A stretch of DNA of 31,437 bases from a virus, in the IMG/VR virus record IMGVR_UViG_3300047195_000577, positions 1 through 31,437 of that record, one strand, 5' to 3'. The notes under the pieces were generated by a model, which was not told where the DNA came from, did no database searches, and worked only from the letters and a program-made list of their open reading frames with translations. Each line of letters begins with the position of its first letter. Position 1 is the first letter of the stretch. The position numbers and the translations under genes are program-made. Below are positions 1 to 5,586 of the stretch, one piece after another.

Positions 1-2
1 CT

Positions 3-32
3 CAGCCTGTGGCCAAGATGTTCTCATGGTAG
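3..32 (+). CDS. 3' end of an upstream gene (partial, uncertain)
   Basis: The first bases can be read as the last nine codons of a plus-strand gene, ending QPVAKMFSW and a TAG at 30-32, just before the Shine-Dalgarno of the next gene. The spacing fits the tight packing seen elsewhere in this arm. The fragment is too short to assign a function, and another frame stays open longer, so this is only a plausible reading. Confidence 0.25.
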   Translation, partial: QPVAKMFSW

Positions 33-47
33 CAAAGGAGGCTTACA

Positions 48-380
48 GTGTTCACGTGGAGCGCGTTCTGGACGTACTTCGGCAATCACCTGCCCCTAGT
101 GCTCTACTGCATGGCAGCCCTGCTGCTTGGCCTCTTGGTAGGTCTCAAGCTAGAACGATCTAAATGGCAAGTGTACCTGAAGGCATACCACAACCAGATC
201 TCAAACGACAGGGTAGCAAGCCTCAAGGCTGACGTGCTCAAACTGCGCAATCAGAACGCAGTGTTGCAGGAAAAGTTCACCTTCCAACAGAGCATCATAA
301 AGGGAGCACACTTGCAAGCGAGCAAAGTGCTCGAAGTACTAGCCAGTTTGCCTAACAGGCAAAAGGTAGACGAGGAGTAA
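48..380 (+). CDS. Membrane-anchored coiled-coil protein, unknown function
   Basis: This 110-residue protein starts at GTG 48 behind an AAAGGAGG at about 34-41. It has one strongly hydrophobic segment (about residues 14-33, ending LLLGLLVGL) followed by a long charged, Leu-rich helical region (about 40-90) likely to form a coiled coil. The expected arrangement is an inner-membrane anchor with a cytoplasmic or periplasmic helix. Rz-type inner-membrane spanins share this layout, but there is no outer-membrane spanin partner in or beside the gene, so that idea is weak. It is followed after three bases by the next gene, so the two are probably co-transcribed. Confidence 0.75.
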   Translation: MFTWSAFWTYFGNHLPLVLYCMAALLLGLLVGLKLERSKWQVYLKAYHNQISNDRVASLKADVLKLRNQNAVLQEKFTFQQSIIKGAHLQASKVLEVLASLPNRQKVDEE

Positions 381-383
381 CCC

Positions 384-833
384 ATGCAAGCATACAACCG
401 TGAAGTGGACCTTGTTCGCATTGAAAGAGAACTTGTCCTTGATGCCATGTTGGTGGAACGTCTCAAGGCTTTTGAAGGCTCTGAGTTTGCAAGTGTAAAT
501 GTAGAGCTCACAGACACGCCTTCGCTTAGGGTCGGCATTTGTCCCATAAGCACGCTAGATGAGGCACGGGAACATGAGATCTTGAAAGACCTTCCTGCTG
601 CTTTAGGGCTGCTTGGGGGAACTTGGCACCGCAAGTTTGGTGAGAGCATGGGGGAGTTCTATTGGACCACAACCAGAACATGGAGGTTTGAGCAGGAGGG
701 CAAAGAAGTTGAATATGATGTTGTTCTCATACTCTGGCGTGCAGCGCTCAAAGGCTGCAAAGTGGTAGAAGTCGAGAAGCTCGTCAAGTGCTATGAGAGC
801 ATTTGCCCTGAGAGCACCGAGGTGTTAAGCTAG
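384..833 (+). CDS. Hypothetical phage protein (149 aa)
   Basis: The start is ATG 384, with GAGGAG six to ten bases upstream and only three bases after the previous stop. The protein is acidic, mixed alpha/beta in appearance, with no signal peptide or membrane segment. The middle has an aromatic run around GEFYWTTTRTWRF (about residues 90-102) and a C-terminal helix with two Cys. I do not recognise the family. The CTAG-containing base use is like the rest of the phage and unlike the cassette that begins at 963. It is the last gene before a 129-base non-coding stretch. Confidence 0.75.
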   Translation: MQAYNREVDLVRIERELVLDAMLVERLKAFEGSEFASVNVELTDTPSLRVGICPISTLDEAREHEILKDLPAALGLLGGTWHRKFGESMGEFYWTTTRTWRFEQEGKEVEYDVVLILWRAALKGCKVVEVEKLVKCYESICPESTEVLS

Positions 834-841
834 TGCATCTA

Positions 842-900
842 GGGGACAGTCCCCCGGTTAGACGAATATGCTACACAGGAAGCATATGGGGGACATCCCC
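842..900. promoter_or_regulatory. Cluster of three dyads in the 834-962 intergenic gap
   Basis: The gap holds three short inverted repeats: GGGGACAGTCCCC (842-854), ATGCT/AGCAT with an eight-base loop (868-885) and GGGGGACATCCCC (888-900). The outer two share the core GGGGACA-TCCCC and lie about 46 bases apart, near 4.4 helical turns, as paired operator half-sites often do. None is followed by a T-tract, so an intrinsic terminator is unlikely. I see no convincing sigma-70 promoter in the gap. The rest (901-950) shows nothing clear, and AGGAGGAGG at about 950 serves the gene at 963. A regulatory role is inferred from symmetry only. Confidence 0.45.
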
Positions 901-962
901 GTTTTCATGGGAGTATAGAGGCATGGTGGTAATAGAGACTACTGCTTAGGAGGAGGTACACG

Positions 963-1208
963 ATGACAGGTAGCGAATGCAGCCACGATGCGGAATGGAT
1001 TGGCGAGAGATCAATCCTCAAGGCGCGGCTGGCGAAGATGCGGGAGGCGGCAGAGGGCGTGTTGGCTATCCTCGAAATTGGGAGCGATCCTGGTCTACAT
1101 CACATGATCACTCTTGAAGGCAGGGTAGCATGGATTAATCGGATGATTCCCAGACGCGAAAGACTTCGTGTCGTGCTGGCCGAGGGGGAGGAGGAGAGCG
1201 ATGGGTGA
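963..1208 (+). CDS. Small cassette protein with KARLAKMRE segment (81 aa)
   Basis: This is the first gene of the CpG-rich small-ORF block, starting at ATG 963 after a strong AGGAGGAGG. Residues 19-32 (ILKARLAKMREAAE) closely resemble KAEARLAKMREGAVER in the protein encoded at 1475 and SLKARCEGMRE in the one at 2835, so the three share a helical segment. The C-terminus is charged (GEEESDG). No enzyme motif is visible. Its stop lies inside the next gene (ATG 1201), which indicates translational coupling. The function is unknown. Proteins of this kind are usually accessory and vary between related phages. Confidence 0.7.
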   Translation: MTGSECSHDAEWIGERSILKARLAKMREAAEGVLAILEIGSDPGLHHMITLEGRVAWINRMIPRRERLRVVLAEGEEESDG

Positions 1209-1482
1209 CTTGAATCTGACTATGCCGAAGTGCGGTTACTGTGGGGGCTGCCACACCTACTCGGCAGAGATGTGCAGGGACATGCTATTAAAGCCGGGGT
1301 TTGCGTCCATCACCGTTCCCATGGACTACGAGTCTATATGCGCAGCCGTGCGCGCTCGCATCCGCGAAGGGGCGGTGGAGAGGGCATTGACGAAACTGAA
1401 AGATCTGTATCCGTGGCTCGAAGTTGACAACGAGGAAGCGGCCGAGGTCGTCGATGCCGTGTTGGGGGTGAGCAATGAGTGA
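1201..1482 (+). CDS. Small Cys-rich cassette protein with DAVLG tail (93 aa)
   Basis: An upstream in-frame ATG at 1168 exists, but ATG 1201 is preferred: it overlaps the previous stop by eight bases and has GGGGGAGGAGGAG just upstream. The N-terminus has CGYCGGCHTYSAEMC (about residues 11-25), a cluster of four Cys and a His that could bind zinc. The C-terminal half contains IREGAVERAL and ends AAEVVDAVLGVSNE. Both segments recur in the next protein, with matching stretches of DNA, so part of this gene has been duplicated. The zinc finger is an inference from spacing and no family is recognised. Confidence 0.7.
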   Translation: MGDLNLTMPKCGYCGGCHTYSAEMCRDMLLKPGFASITVPMDYESICAAVRARIREGAVERALTKLKDLYPWLEVDNEEAAEVVDAVLGVSNE

Positions 1483-1731
1483 CCTGAGGGAGAAGGTGGA
1501 TGAGTTAATAGCCGACCTCGCCGTCTGCGAGCGTGAGCGGGATGAGAACTATGATCAAGCCGTAACAAACATGGATAGGGCGTTAAAGGCCGAGGCTCGT
1601 CTCGCCAAGATGCGTGAGGGGGCGGTGGAGAGGGTGGGGAACATACTGGATGAAATATCGAATGCGTCTCAACTCGCTTGGGTTGGGGATGTAACTGCAT
1701 TTGCCACCCGCATCGTCGATGCCGTGTTGGG
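1369..1731 (+). repeat. Direct repeats shared by two neighbouring small genes
   Basis: Two exact sequence blocks occur in the same order in consecutive genes. GGGGCGGTGGAGAGGG is at 1369-1384 and 1619-1634. TCGTCGATGCCGTGTTGGG is at 1448-1466 and 1713-1731. The offsets are 250 and 265 bases, so the copies have diverged by a small indel. They encode the shared (R)EGAVER and VDAVLG peptides. This is what an ancestral tandem duplication of a gene segment, or recombination between related small genes, would leave behind. Confidence 0.8.
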
Positions 1732-1741
1732 AAAGGAGTGA
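1475..1741 (+). CDS. Coiled-coil cassette protein, paralogous segment to its neighbour (88 aa)
   Basis: ATG 1475 overlaps the preceding stop by eight bases. The first half (residues 1-50) is highly charged and heptad-like (REKVDELIADLAVCERERD). It is followed by KAEARLAKMREGAVERV and a C-terminus ATRIVDAVLGKE that repeats the end of the previous protein. The length and the arrangement of coiled coil plus helical tail suggest a small oligomeric accessory protein. No catalytic motif, signal peptide or membrane segment is present. The function is unknown. Confidence 0.7.
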   Translation: MSDLREKVDELIADLAVCERERDENYDQAVTNMDRALKAEARLAKMREGAVERVGNILDEISNASQLAWVGDVTAFATRIVDAVLGKE

Positions 1742-1746
1742 GGGGG

Positions 1747-1956
1747 ATGGGCAAGCTCGGCGAAGAACTTTGGAAGGAGATTGAGACTGTGCAAGGCTTT
1801 GCATTCATCAGTGACGATCTGTGTCTACGGTCCGATGCCTATATCCTGCCGAGACTCCGTGGCGCGTTGAAGTACCAACGCAAGGGGGTGCGGATCATGG
1901 AGAAGTTGTTGCGTAAGTACGATTCGCCCCGCGACAGCGGGAAGGAGGGGGCATGA
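1747..1956 (+). CDS. Hypothetical cassette protein (69 aa)
   Basis: ATG 1747 is chosen over the in-frame GTG at 1738 because GGAGTGAGGGGG lies at the correct distance only for the ATG. The protein is basic at its C-terminus (RIMEKLLRKYDSPRDSGKEGA) and mostly helical, with no Cys pair or membrane segment. Its last codons overlap ATG 1953 of the next gene in an ATGA junction. The family is not recognised. The base composition matches the surrounding CpG-rich cassette. Confidence 0.6.
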   Translation: MGKLGEELWKEIETVQGFAFISDDLCLRSDAYILPRLRGALKYQRKGVRIMEKLLRKYDSPRDSGKEGA

Positions 1957-2141
1957 AAAGGGCGATTATCTTGGATGGGTCGCAAAGTGTGATTTTCATC
2001 ATGGCCAGACCCGGCGAAAATATCCATCTTGGGGTACTTACAGAGGGCCGACCCCCGGGGACTCATGTCTACGTCCATCCATGCGAAGCCAAGTCTCTGA
2101 TCAGTGCGCTCGAAACCGCATTGGGCGAGGTATCGAAATGA
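1953..2141 (+). CDS. Hypothetical cassette protein (62 aa)
   Basis: The start codon overlaps the previous stop (ATGA), and the gene itself ends in an ATGA overlap with the gene at 2138. The predicted protein opens with beta-like segments (RAIILDG, SVIFIMAR), has a Gly/Pro-rich turn (TEGRPPGTHVYVHP, about residues 30-43), and finishes in a short helix. It looks like a compact alpha/beta mini-protein of unknown function. Support comes from position, Shine-Dalgarno (GGGAAGGAGGGG) and operon spacing rather than from a recognised family. Confidence 0.6.
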   Translation: MKRAIILDGSQSVIFIMARPGENIHLGVLTEGRPPGTHVYVHPCEAKSLISALETALGEVSK

Positions 2142-2662
2142 GCGCCATGTCTGACCTTCGCCGTGCGGTAGAGGCGCTGCTCGTTGCTCTCGATGCATAC
2201 AAAGCCCTGCCTCTAGATCAAGGCATGAGGCACAAACGGGCCGATACCGGCCGGGAAGTGGTATTCCGAACGGAACACGTTCGCGCCCTTCTCACCGCCA
2301 ACCCGCCCGCGAGGGAGGAGGACATGAGCGGCCCCGATGGTCCAATAGCGGATACTAGCGATGGGTACAAACAGGATTACGACGAGGATAACCACGGCGT
2401 GGACCCTGACGATCCCTGCCCGAGGTGTGGCACGGTTCATGCTCTGCGCGATGAGTGTCCGCATCTCGCTCCTCCCGTCGCCGTTATCCACGGGAGCGTA
2501 GATGAGTATATCAAGTCTCCCGCCAAGCGCTGGCGATGTGAGACGTGCGGGAAAATAGTTAGTGATGATGAATTGTGCGAGCCGAATGAGGATTACCAAG
2601 AATTCCATCATTTGGATATTCGTGGAATGCCGTGCGGCCCGGTTGAGGAGGAAGAGGCATGA
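2138..2662 (+). CDS. Putative zinc-ribbon protein (174 aa)
   Basis: The start is placed at ATG 2138, in an ATGA overlap with the preceding gene. The N-terminal 60 residues are helical (MSAMSDLRRAVEALLVALDA), followed by an acidic linker (about 62-85). Two Cys-rich knots come next: CPRCGTVHALRDECPH (about residues 88-103) and CETCGKIVSDDELC (about 132-145). The paired CxxC knuckles suggest one zinc ribbon or two small zinc-binding loops, which would fit nucleic-acid or protein binding. The C-terminus is strongly acidic (EEEEA). The family is unknown. An internal ATG at 2323 behind GGGAGGAGGAC could give a shorter product. Confidence 0.65.
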   Translation: MSAMSDLRRAVEALLVALDAYKALPLDQGMRHKRADTGREVVFRTEHVRALLTANPPAREEDMSGPDGPIADTSDGYKQDYDEDNHGVDPDDPCPRCGTVHALRDECPHLAPPVAVIHGSVDEYIKSPAKRWRCETCGKIVSDDELCEPNEDYQEFHHLDIRGMPCGPVEEEEA

Positions 2663-2838
2663 AGGCGCGAGCGATCACTAAGACAGAGACGGCGATCGTC
2701 AAGGCGGCGTATACGTGGTGGAAATGGTACCACTCGGGCGGGACGGACAACCCCCGATCTGGATTCGCGCAACGGGGGGCACTAGACAAGGCCATTCTCG
2801 CCGACAAGCGGGCCAAGCGCGAAGGAGGAAAGCGATGA
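2659..2838 (+). CDS. Small basic Trp-rich protein (59 aa)
   Basis: The frame runs from ATG 2659, in an ATGA overlap with the previous stop and behind GAGGAGGAAGAGG, to TGA 2836, which overlaps ATG 2835 of the next gene. The protein is basic, with a Trp/Tyr cluster (AAYTWWKWYHSGG, about residues 16-28) and a Lys/Arg-rich C-terminal helix (ADKRAKREGGKR). A small helical, possibly nucleic-acid-binding protein is an inference. The perfect coupling on both sides supports it as a real gene despite its size. Confidence 0.65.
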   Translation: MKARAITKTETAIVKAAYTWWKWYHSGGTDNPRSGFAQRGALDKAILADKRAKREGGKR

Positions 2839-3443
2839 GCGAGCCAGTGAAGCGGTTTGAGTGCAACGGGAATGTCTATGAGGAGCCGGAGGGGGAGTTT
2901 GTCCTCTTCTCCGACCACGAACGGGCCCTGGCGGAGAAGGACGCCGAAAGTGACGAATGGCGGAAACAGGCCGGCAGACAACTGACTGGTTGCGCGATCA
3001 TGGCGAAGCGCGCCGAGAAAGCCGAAGCCGTCCTGGAGCAAGAACGCAAACATCGGGAAGACTACACAAAGTTCAGAAAGTTCTTCGGGGTTCCCGAAGG
3101 GGGCAATATCTATGATTGGGCGACCGATCTTCTCAAGGCAAAACGAGAAAACTTGGGCCATTTGGAAATAGATCTCCGCGTCTCCCGCGCCAACGAGAAG
3201 TATCTACTTGCCGAACTCGCCTCCCTCAAGGCGAGGTGCGAGGGGATGCGGGAAGTCATCGAGGAAATCGCAAAAGATAGAAAAGGGAGGACGCCCGCGA
3301 TATATAGAGCGATGGCGCGAGCGGCAATCATCAACGCCTCCCTCCCCGTCGAGGGGCTCGCGGAACGGGTGGCGGGGGACAATCCATATCTGCTTCACGG
3401 CGACGAGTTAGAACGCGCGGAGAGGGCGACGCATAACCAGTGA
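2835..3443 (+). CDS. Coiled-coil accessory protein (202 aa)
   Basis: ATG 2835 is coupled to the previous gene by ATGA, with GGAGGAAAG upstream. The N-terminus (about residues 1-30) has beta-like FECNGNVYEEPEGEFVLF. Most of the rest (30-140) is a charged coiled coil. Near 145-180 come SLKARCEGMREVIEEIA and IYRAMARAAI, a tail pattern common in small phage accessory proteins and related to the KARLAKMRE segment encoded at 963 and 1475. No catalytic motif is seen. It is the longest product of the cassette and may be the most elaborate member of the repeat-bearing set. Confidence 0.7.
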   Translation: MSEPVKRFECNGNVYEEPEGEFVLFSDHERALAEKDAESDEWRKQAGRQLTGCAIMAKRAEKAEAVLEQERKHREDYTKFRKFFGVPEGGNIYDWATDLLKAKRENLGHLEIDLRVSRANEKYLLAELASLKARCEGMREVIEEIAKDRKGRTPAIYRAMARAAIINASLPVEGLAERVAGDNPYLLHGDELERAERATHNQ

Positions 3444-3456
3444 TAGGAGGTACGAG

Positions 3457-3543
3457 GTGAGTCCTGTAATGGCGAGTTGGCTTCTTCTGGTCACGGTCGG
3501 ATTCATTGTTGGCTACATAGCAGGGAGCAGACGCCATGAGTAG
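3457..3543 (+). CDS. Single-pass membrane micropeptide (28 aa)
   Basis: GTG 3457 sits behind AGGAGGTACGAG, one of the best Shine-Dalgarno sites in the block. The short frame ends at TAG 3541, overlapping ATG 3536 of the next gene. The peptide has a hydrophobic core WLLLVTVGFIVGYIAG (about residues 8-23) with an Arg-rich end (SRRHE), as expected for a one-helix inner-membrane peptide with the basic end in the cytoplasm. Phage micropeptides of this sort often modify host membrane functions. The specific role is unknown. Confidence 0.55.
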   Translation: MSPVMASWLLLVTVGFIVGYIAGSRRHE

Positions 3544-3700
3544 CCACAAGGTGGAGAGCTGCGCGACGTGCGTGTGGTCAGACAAATATCCGTATAATTT
3601 TCTATGGATATGCACAAACCATATAGATGTCCCTGATATCCCCTGCGCTCGTGGGAAGTTGCCACGGGTGCCGAAGTGGTGCCCAAGGAGGAAACCATGA
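3536..3700 (+). CDS. Cys-rich mini-protein, likely metal-binding (54 aa)
   Basis: ATG 3536 overlaps the stop of the preceding micropeptide gene by eight bases, and the TGA at 3698 overlaps ATG 3697 of the next. Cysteines fall at residues 9, 12, 26, 37 and 49 (CATC, WICTNH, IPCARG, KWCPRR). The closing PKWCPRRKP resembles a common ending of small phage Cys-rich proteins. A structural zinc site is likely but inferred. There is no known enzymatic motif. Confidence 0.65.
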   Translation: MSSHKVESCATCVWSDKYPYNFLWICTNHIDVPDIPCARGKLPRVPKWCPRRKP

Positions 3701-3897
3701 AACTTTACAAGGTTTCGTTAGGATCAAAGGATATGTCCGCCGCTTCTCATACTACTGGCCATTACCACGTAATCGCCAATTCAATTGCCGACGCTGTGAA
3801 GAAAGCGGAAAGGGCGGCAAAAGGAGAGGTGCCTTCACACCGATATGCCGTGTTAGTCGAGCAGATGAGTACGGACAAGGTGGGATTGATCCGATGA
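3697..3897 (+). CDS. Hypothetical alpha/beta mini-protein (66 aa)
   Basis: ATG 3697 is coupled to the previous stop and preceded by AAGGAGGAAACC. The protein starts with MKLYKVSLG, a typical short beta-strand opening, has GHYHVIANSIADAVKKAERAA in the middle, and a final strand YAVLVEQM. The order strand, helix, strand resembles many small single-domain phage proteins in which a beta-sheet packs against one helix. No function can be assigned. It ends in an ATGA overlap with the gene at 3894. Confidence 0.65.
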   Translation: MKLYKVSLGSKDMSAASHTTGHYHVIANSIADAVKKAERAAKGEVPSHRYAVLVEQMSTDKVGLIR

Positions 3898-4076
3898 AGC
3901 GCCGTATCGTCGTCGAGATTGATTGCGAGGAGAAGGAATGCGGGGAATGTATAGCGATGGAATTGGCGCAAGAGGAGGAGAGGGCCGAATGCCTATTGTT
4001 TTGGGAATGGTTAAAGCGATCGCAGGACGGCTATTTGCGTTGTCCCGCTTGCAAGAGGGCGGAGGTGAAAAAATGA
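3894..4076 (+). CDS. Small Cys-rich protein, possible zinc binder (60 aa)
   Basis: ATG 3894 overlaps the previous stop. Cysteines occur in CEEKECGEC near residues 11-19, a single Cys near 33, and CPAC near 50-53. Two CxxC-type knuckles separated by an acidic helix suggest a zinc-stabilised fold. It is the last clearly CpG-rich gene of the cassette. Its stop overlaps the ATG of the next gene, whose base use is already that of the main phage genome. The function is unknown. Confidence 0.65.
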   Translation: MKRRIVVEIDCEEKECGECIAMELAQEEERAECLLFWEWLKRSQDGYLRCPACKRAEVKK

Positions 4077-4303
4077 GCATCAAAGAACTCAAGAACATGG
4101 AGGCTTGTATGGATCACACGTCAGACTTTGATGAAGGCTATGATGAGGGTTTCAGCGCAGGCTATGAGGACGGTCTCCAGGTAGAGCGCGACCTGCAGGA
4201 AGACCTCATAACACAGCTAGACAAACTGAAACAAGAAGTGAAAGACCTGAAAAAGGCCCTTCATCATCTGAGGGGCAAGCTAGAACTGGAAAGAAAAGCT
4301 TGA
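4073..4303 (+). CDS. Acidic coiled-coil protein with Gly-Tyr repeats (76 aa)
   Basis: ATG 4073 overlaps the preceding stop by four bases. Residues 18-34 contain a short repeat, DFDEGYDEGFSAGYEDG, in which an acidic residue, Gly and an aromatic recur about every four residues. This is followed by a heptad-rich helix (about 38-75). Related DEGYxxGxxxGY segments are frequent in small phage and bacterial proteins and probably form a surface-exposed helix. The codon use is phage-like, not cassette-like, which places the right edge of the foreign block near 4076. The stop overlaps the -35 box of the next promoter candidate. Confidence 0.7.
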   Translation: MSIKELKNMEACMDHTSDFDEGYDEGFSAGYEDGLQVERDLQEDLITQLDKLKQEVKDLKKALHHLRGKLELERKA

Positions 4304-4328
4304 CAAGTTGACGTTCTTTTGTTACCTT
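4300..4328 (+). promoter_or_regulatory. Candidate sigma-70-type promoter for the recombination module
   Basis: TTGACA (4300-4305) is followed after 17 bases by TACCTT (4323-4328), a perfect -35 with a weak -10. It lies in the only sizeable gap (4304-4397) between the small-ORF block and the nuclease/ATPase genes. A second TTGACG at 4308 offers an alternative -35 without a better -10. The rest of the gap holds no other clear signal except the Shine-Dalgarno TGAGGAGG before 4398. Confidence 0.45.
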
Positions 4329-4397
4329 AGACCTTTGTTCCAGCGAAAAAAATCCAACTTCCGTTTATACGGGCAGATGCCCTGAGGAGGACAGAAA

Positions 4398-4637
4398 ATG
4401 GCGAATCTGATAGGTCGAGTACAGGGTTTTAGAAAGTCAGGATCAAGGCGAAACCAAGAAGCAACCAGGCTAGGTGACGGTAGTGTGCTTGCACGAGTAG
4501 CTACATGGAGGACTTTCGCGCAGATCTACATGAGAGCTGATGGTTCAGGTTACGTGATGGTCACGCGAGAACCAAACCACGGACGTATACATAGCTCTGA
4601 ATGGGGTCCCGAAGGAGCACAACATGGGCACCTTTGA
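4398..4637 (+). CDS. Hypothetical small protein (79 aa)
   Basis: ATG 4398 follows GAGGAGGAC at a good distance. The N-terminus is basic (GRVQGFRKSGSRRNQEATR), and the rest is predicted beta-rich with Trp, Tyr and His (TWRTFAQIYMRADGSGYVMV). It overlaps the nuclease gene by 14 bases and is the first gene after the promoter candidate at 4300, so it should be co-expressed with the recombination genes. I do not recognise it. A nucleic-acid-binding role would fit its charge, but this is inference. Confidence 0.65.
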   Translation: MANLIGRVQGFRKSGSRRNQEATRLGDGSVLARVATWRTFAQIYMRADGSGYVMVTREPNHGRIHSSEWGPEGAQHGHL

Positions 4638-5586
4638 TGTTCAGGAAGCAGAACGCAGACGTGAGTCCCCCGCAGGCATGCACTTCTATGGTCTCTATCG
4701 TGAGTGCCCCCGCAAGTGGTACTTGAAGTATCCCTGCGGGCTGCGTCCTAAGCAAGTGAGCCCAGCACTCATGCTAGGAGGAGCCCTGCATGAAGCCCTC
4801 GAGGTGTACTATGAGGACTTTTCTCTCATGCGAGCTCAGAAGATCTTCCGTGAAGCCTTGGCAGATCGCAAGCCCAACTACCAGGACAGCATGAAGTTCT
4901 TGGACGACTTCAATAGAGGGCCAGTCATGTTAGAGACCTTTCACCGCGAAGTAGGCCTCAAGGACAAGGAAAGTTATGAAGTTATAGAGTTAGAACACGA
5001 GTACCAAGTACCAATAGGTCCCCCAGAAAGCAAGTTCCTGTTCACAGTAAGGCCAGATAAAGTGCTCAAGCGCAGGACTACCAAAGTAATCTACCCTGTA
5101 GAAGTGAAGTCTACCTCCTATAGTGTGAGTGCTGCTGCTAGCTCTGCTGAGCGCAGCGACCAAGTAACAGGCTATCTTTGGGCTCTGAACAAGATGCACC
5201 CCGAGTGGCAGTTAGGAGGTTGTTTAATAGACACAATCTATAACAAGAAATCAGTCTTTGAAGCTAAGCGTATGGAGACCCCAGCCATGCGAAGCAAGCA
5301 TGAGTTGGCTACGTTTGAGATGGGCCTCTATGGCACCATAGTAGAAGTCACCCAGAAGTACAAAAGCCTCGAGAACTATCCCTGGCCCTTGTTGTTCCCT
5401 CAAGTCCGCGCAGCGTGCTCGCATTGGGGCTGTGAGTACATGGGGGTGTGCTTTACAAACATGCAACCAGGCGAGATCCCTCCAGGCTTCCAGCACGATG
5501 ACTGGCGAGGCGAATTGAGCCAAGCGTTCAGAAAAACCCAAAGCTTCAAGTTGGACAGCATCACGTATGGAAAGGAGCCCGTATGA
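4624..5586 (+). CDS. Cas4/RecB-like PD-(D/E)XK exonuclease with Fe-S cysteines
   Basis: This 320-residue protein belongs to the PD-(D/E)XK superfamily, whose RecB/Cas4/AddB-type members degrade DNA ends. The expected motifs appear in order: GGALHEALEVYY with His56, RPDKV with Asp145, PVEVKST with Glu160 and Lys162, and QVTGY with Gln180 and Tyr184. One Cys near the N-terminus (ECPRKWYL, Cys28) and three in CSHWGCEYMGVC (about residues 262-274) match the four-Cys iron-sulphur arrangement of Cas4 and AddB. It starts at ATG 4624 behind AAGGAGC, and its stop overlaps the ATPase gene by four bases. Phages commonly encode this nuclease beside a Sak4-type ATPase. The pair would process ends for single-strand annealing recombination. 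Confidence 0.88.
   Translation: MGTFDVQEAERRRESPAGMHFYGLYRECPRKWYLKYPCGLRPKQVSPALMLGGALHEALEVYYEDFSLMRAQKIFREALADRKPNYQDSMKFLDDFNRGPVMLETFHREVGLKDKESYEVIELEHEYQVPIGPPESKFLFTVRPDKVLKRRTTKVIYPVEVKSTSYSVSAAASSAERSDQVTGYLWALNKMHPEWQLGGCLIDTIYNKKSVFEAKRMETPAMRSKHELATFEMGLYGTIVEVTQKYKSLENYPWPLLFPQVRAACSHWGCEYMGVCFTNMQPGEIPPGFQHDDWRGELSQAFRKTQSFKLDSITYGKEPV

Noticed and set aside
1678-1746. Earlier start (ATG 1678 or GTG 1738) for the gene ending at 1956
   Set aside because: ATG 1678 would overlap the previous gene by 64 bases without a ribosome site; ATG 1747 has the best-spaced Shine-Dalgarno.
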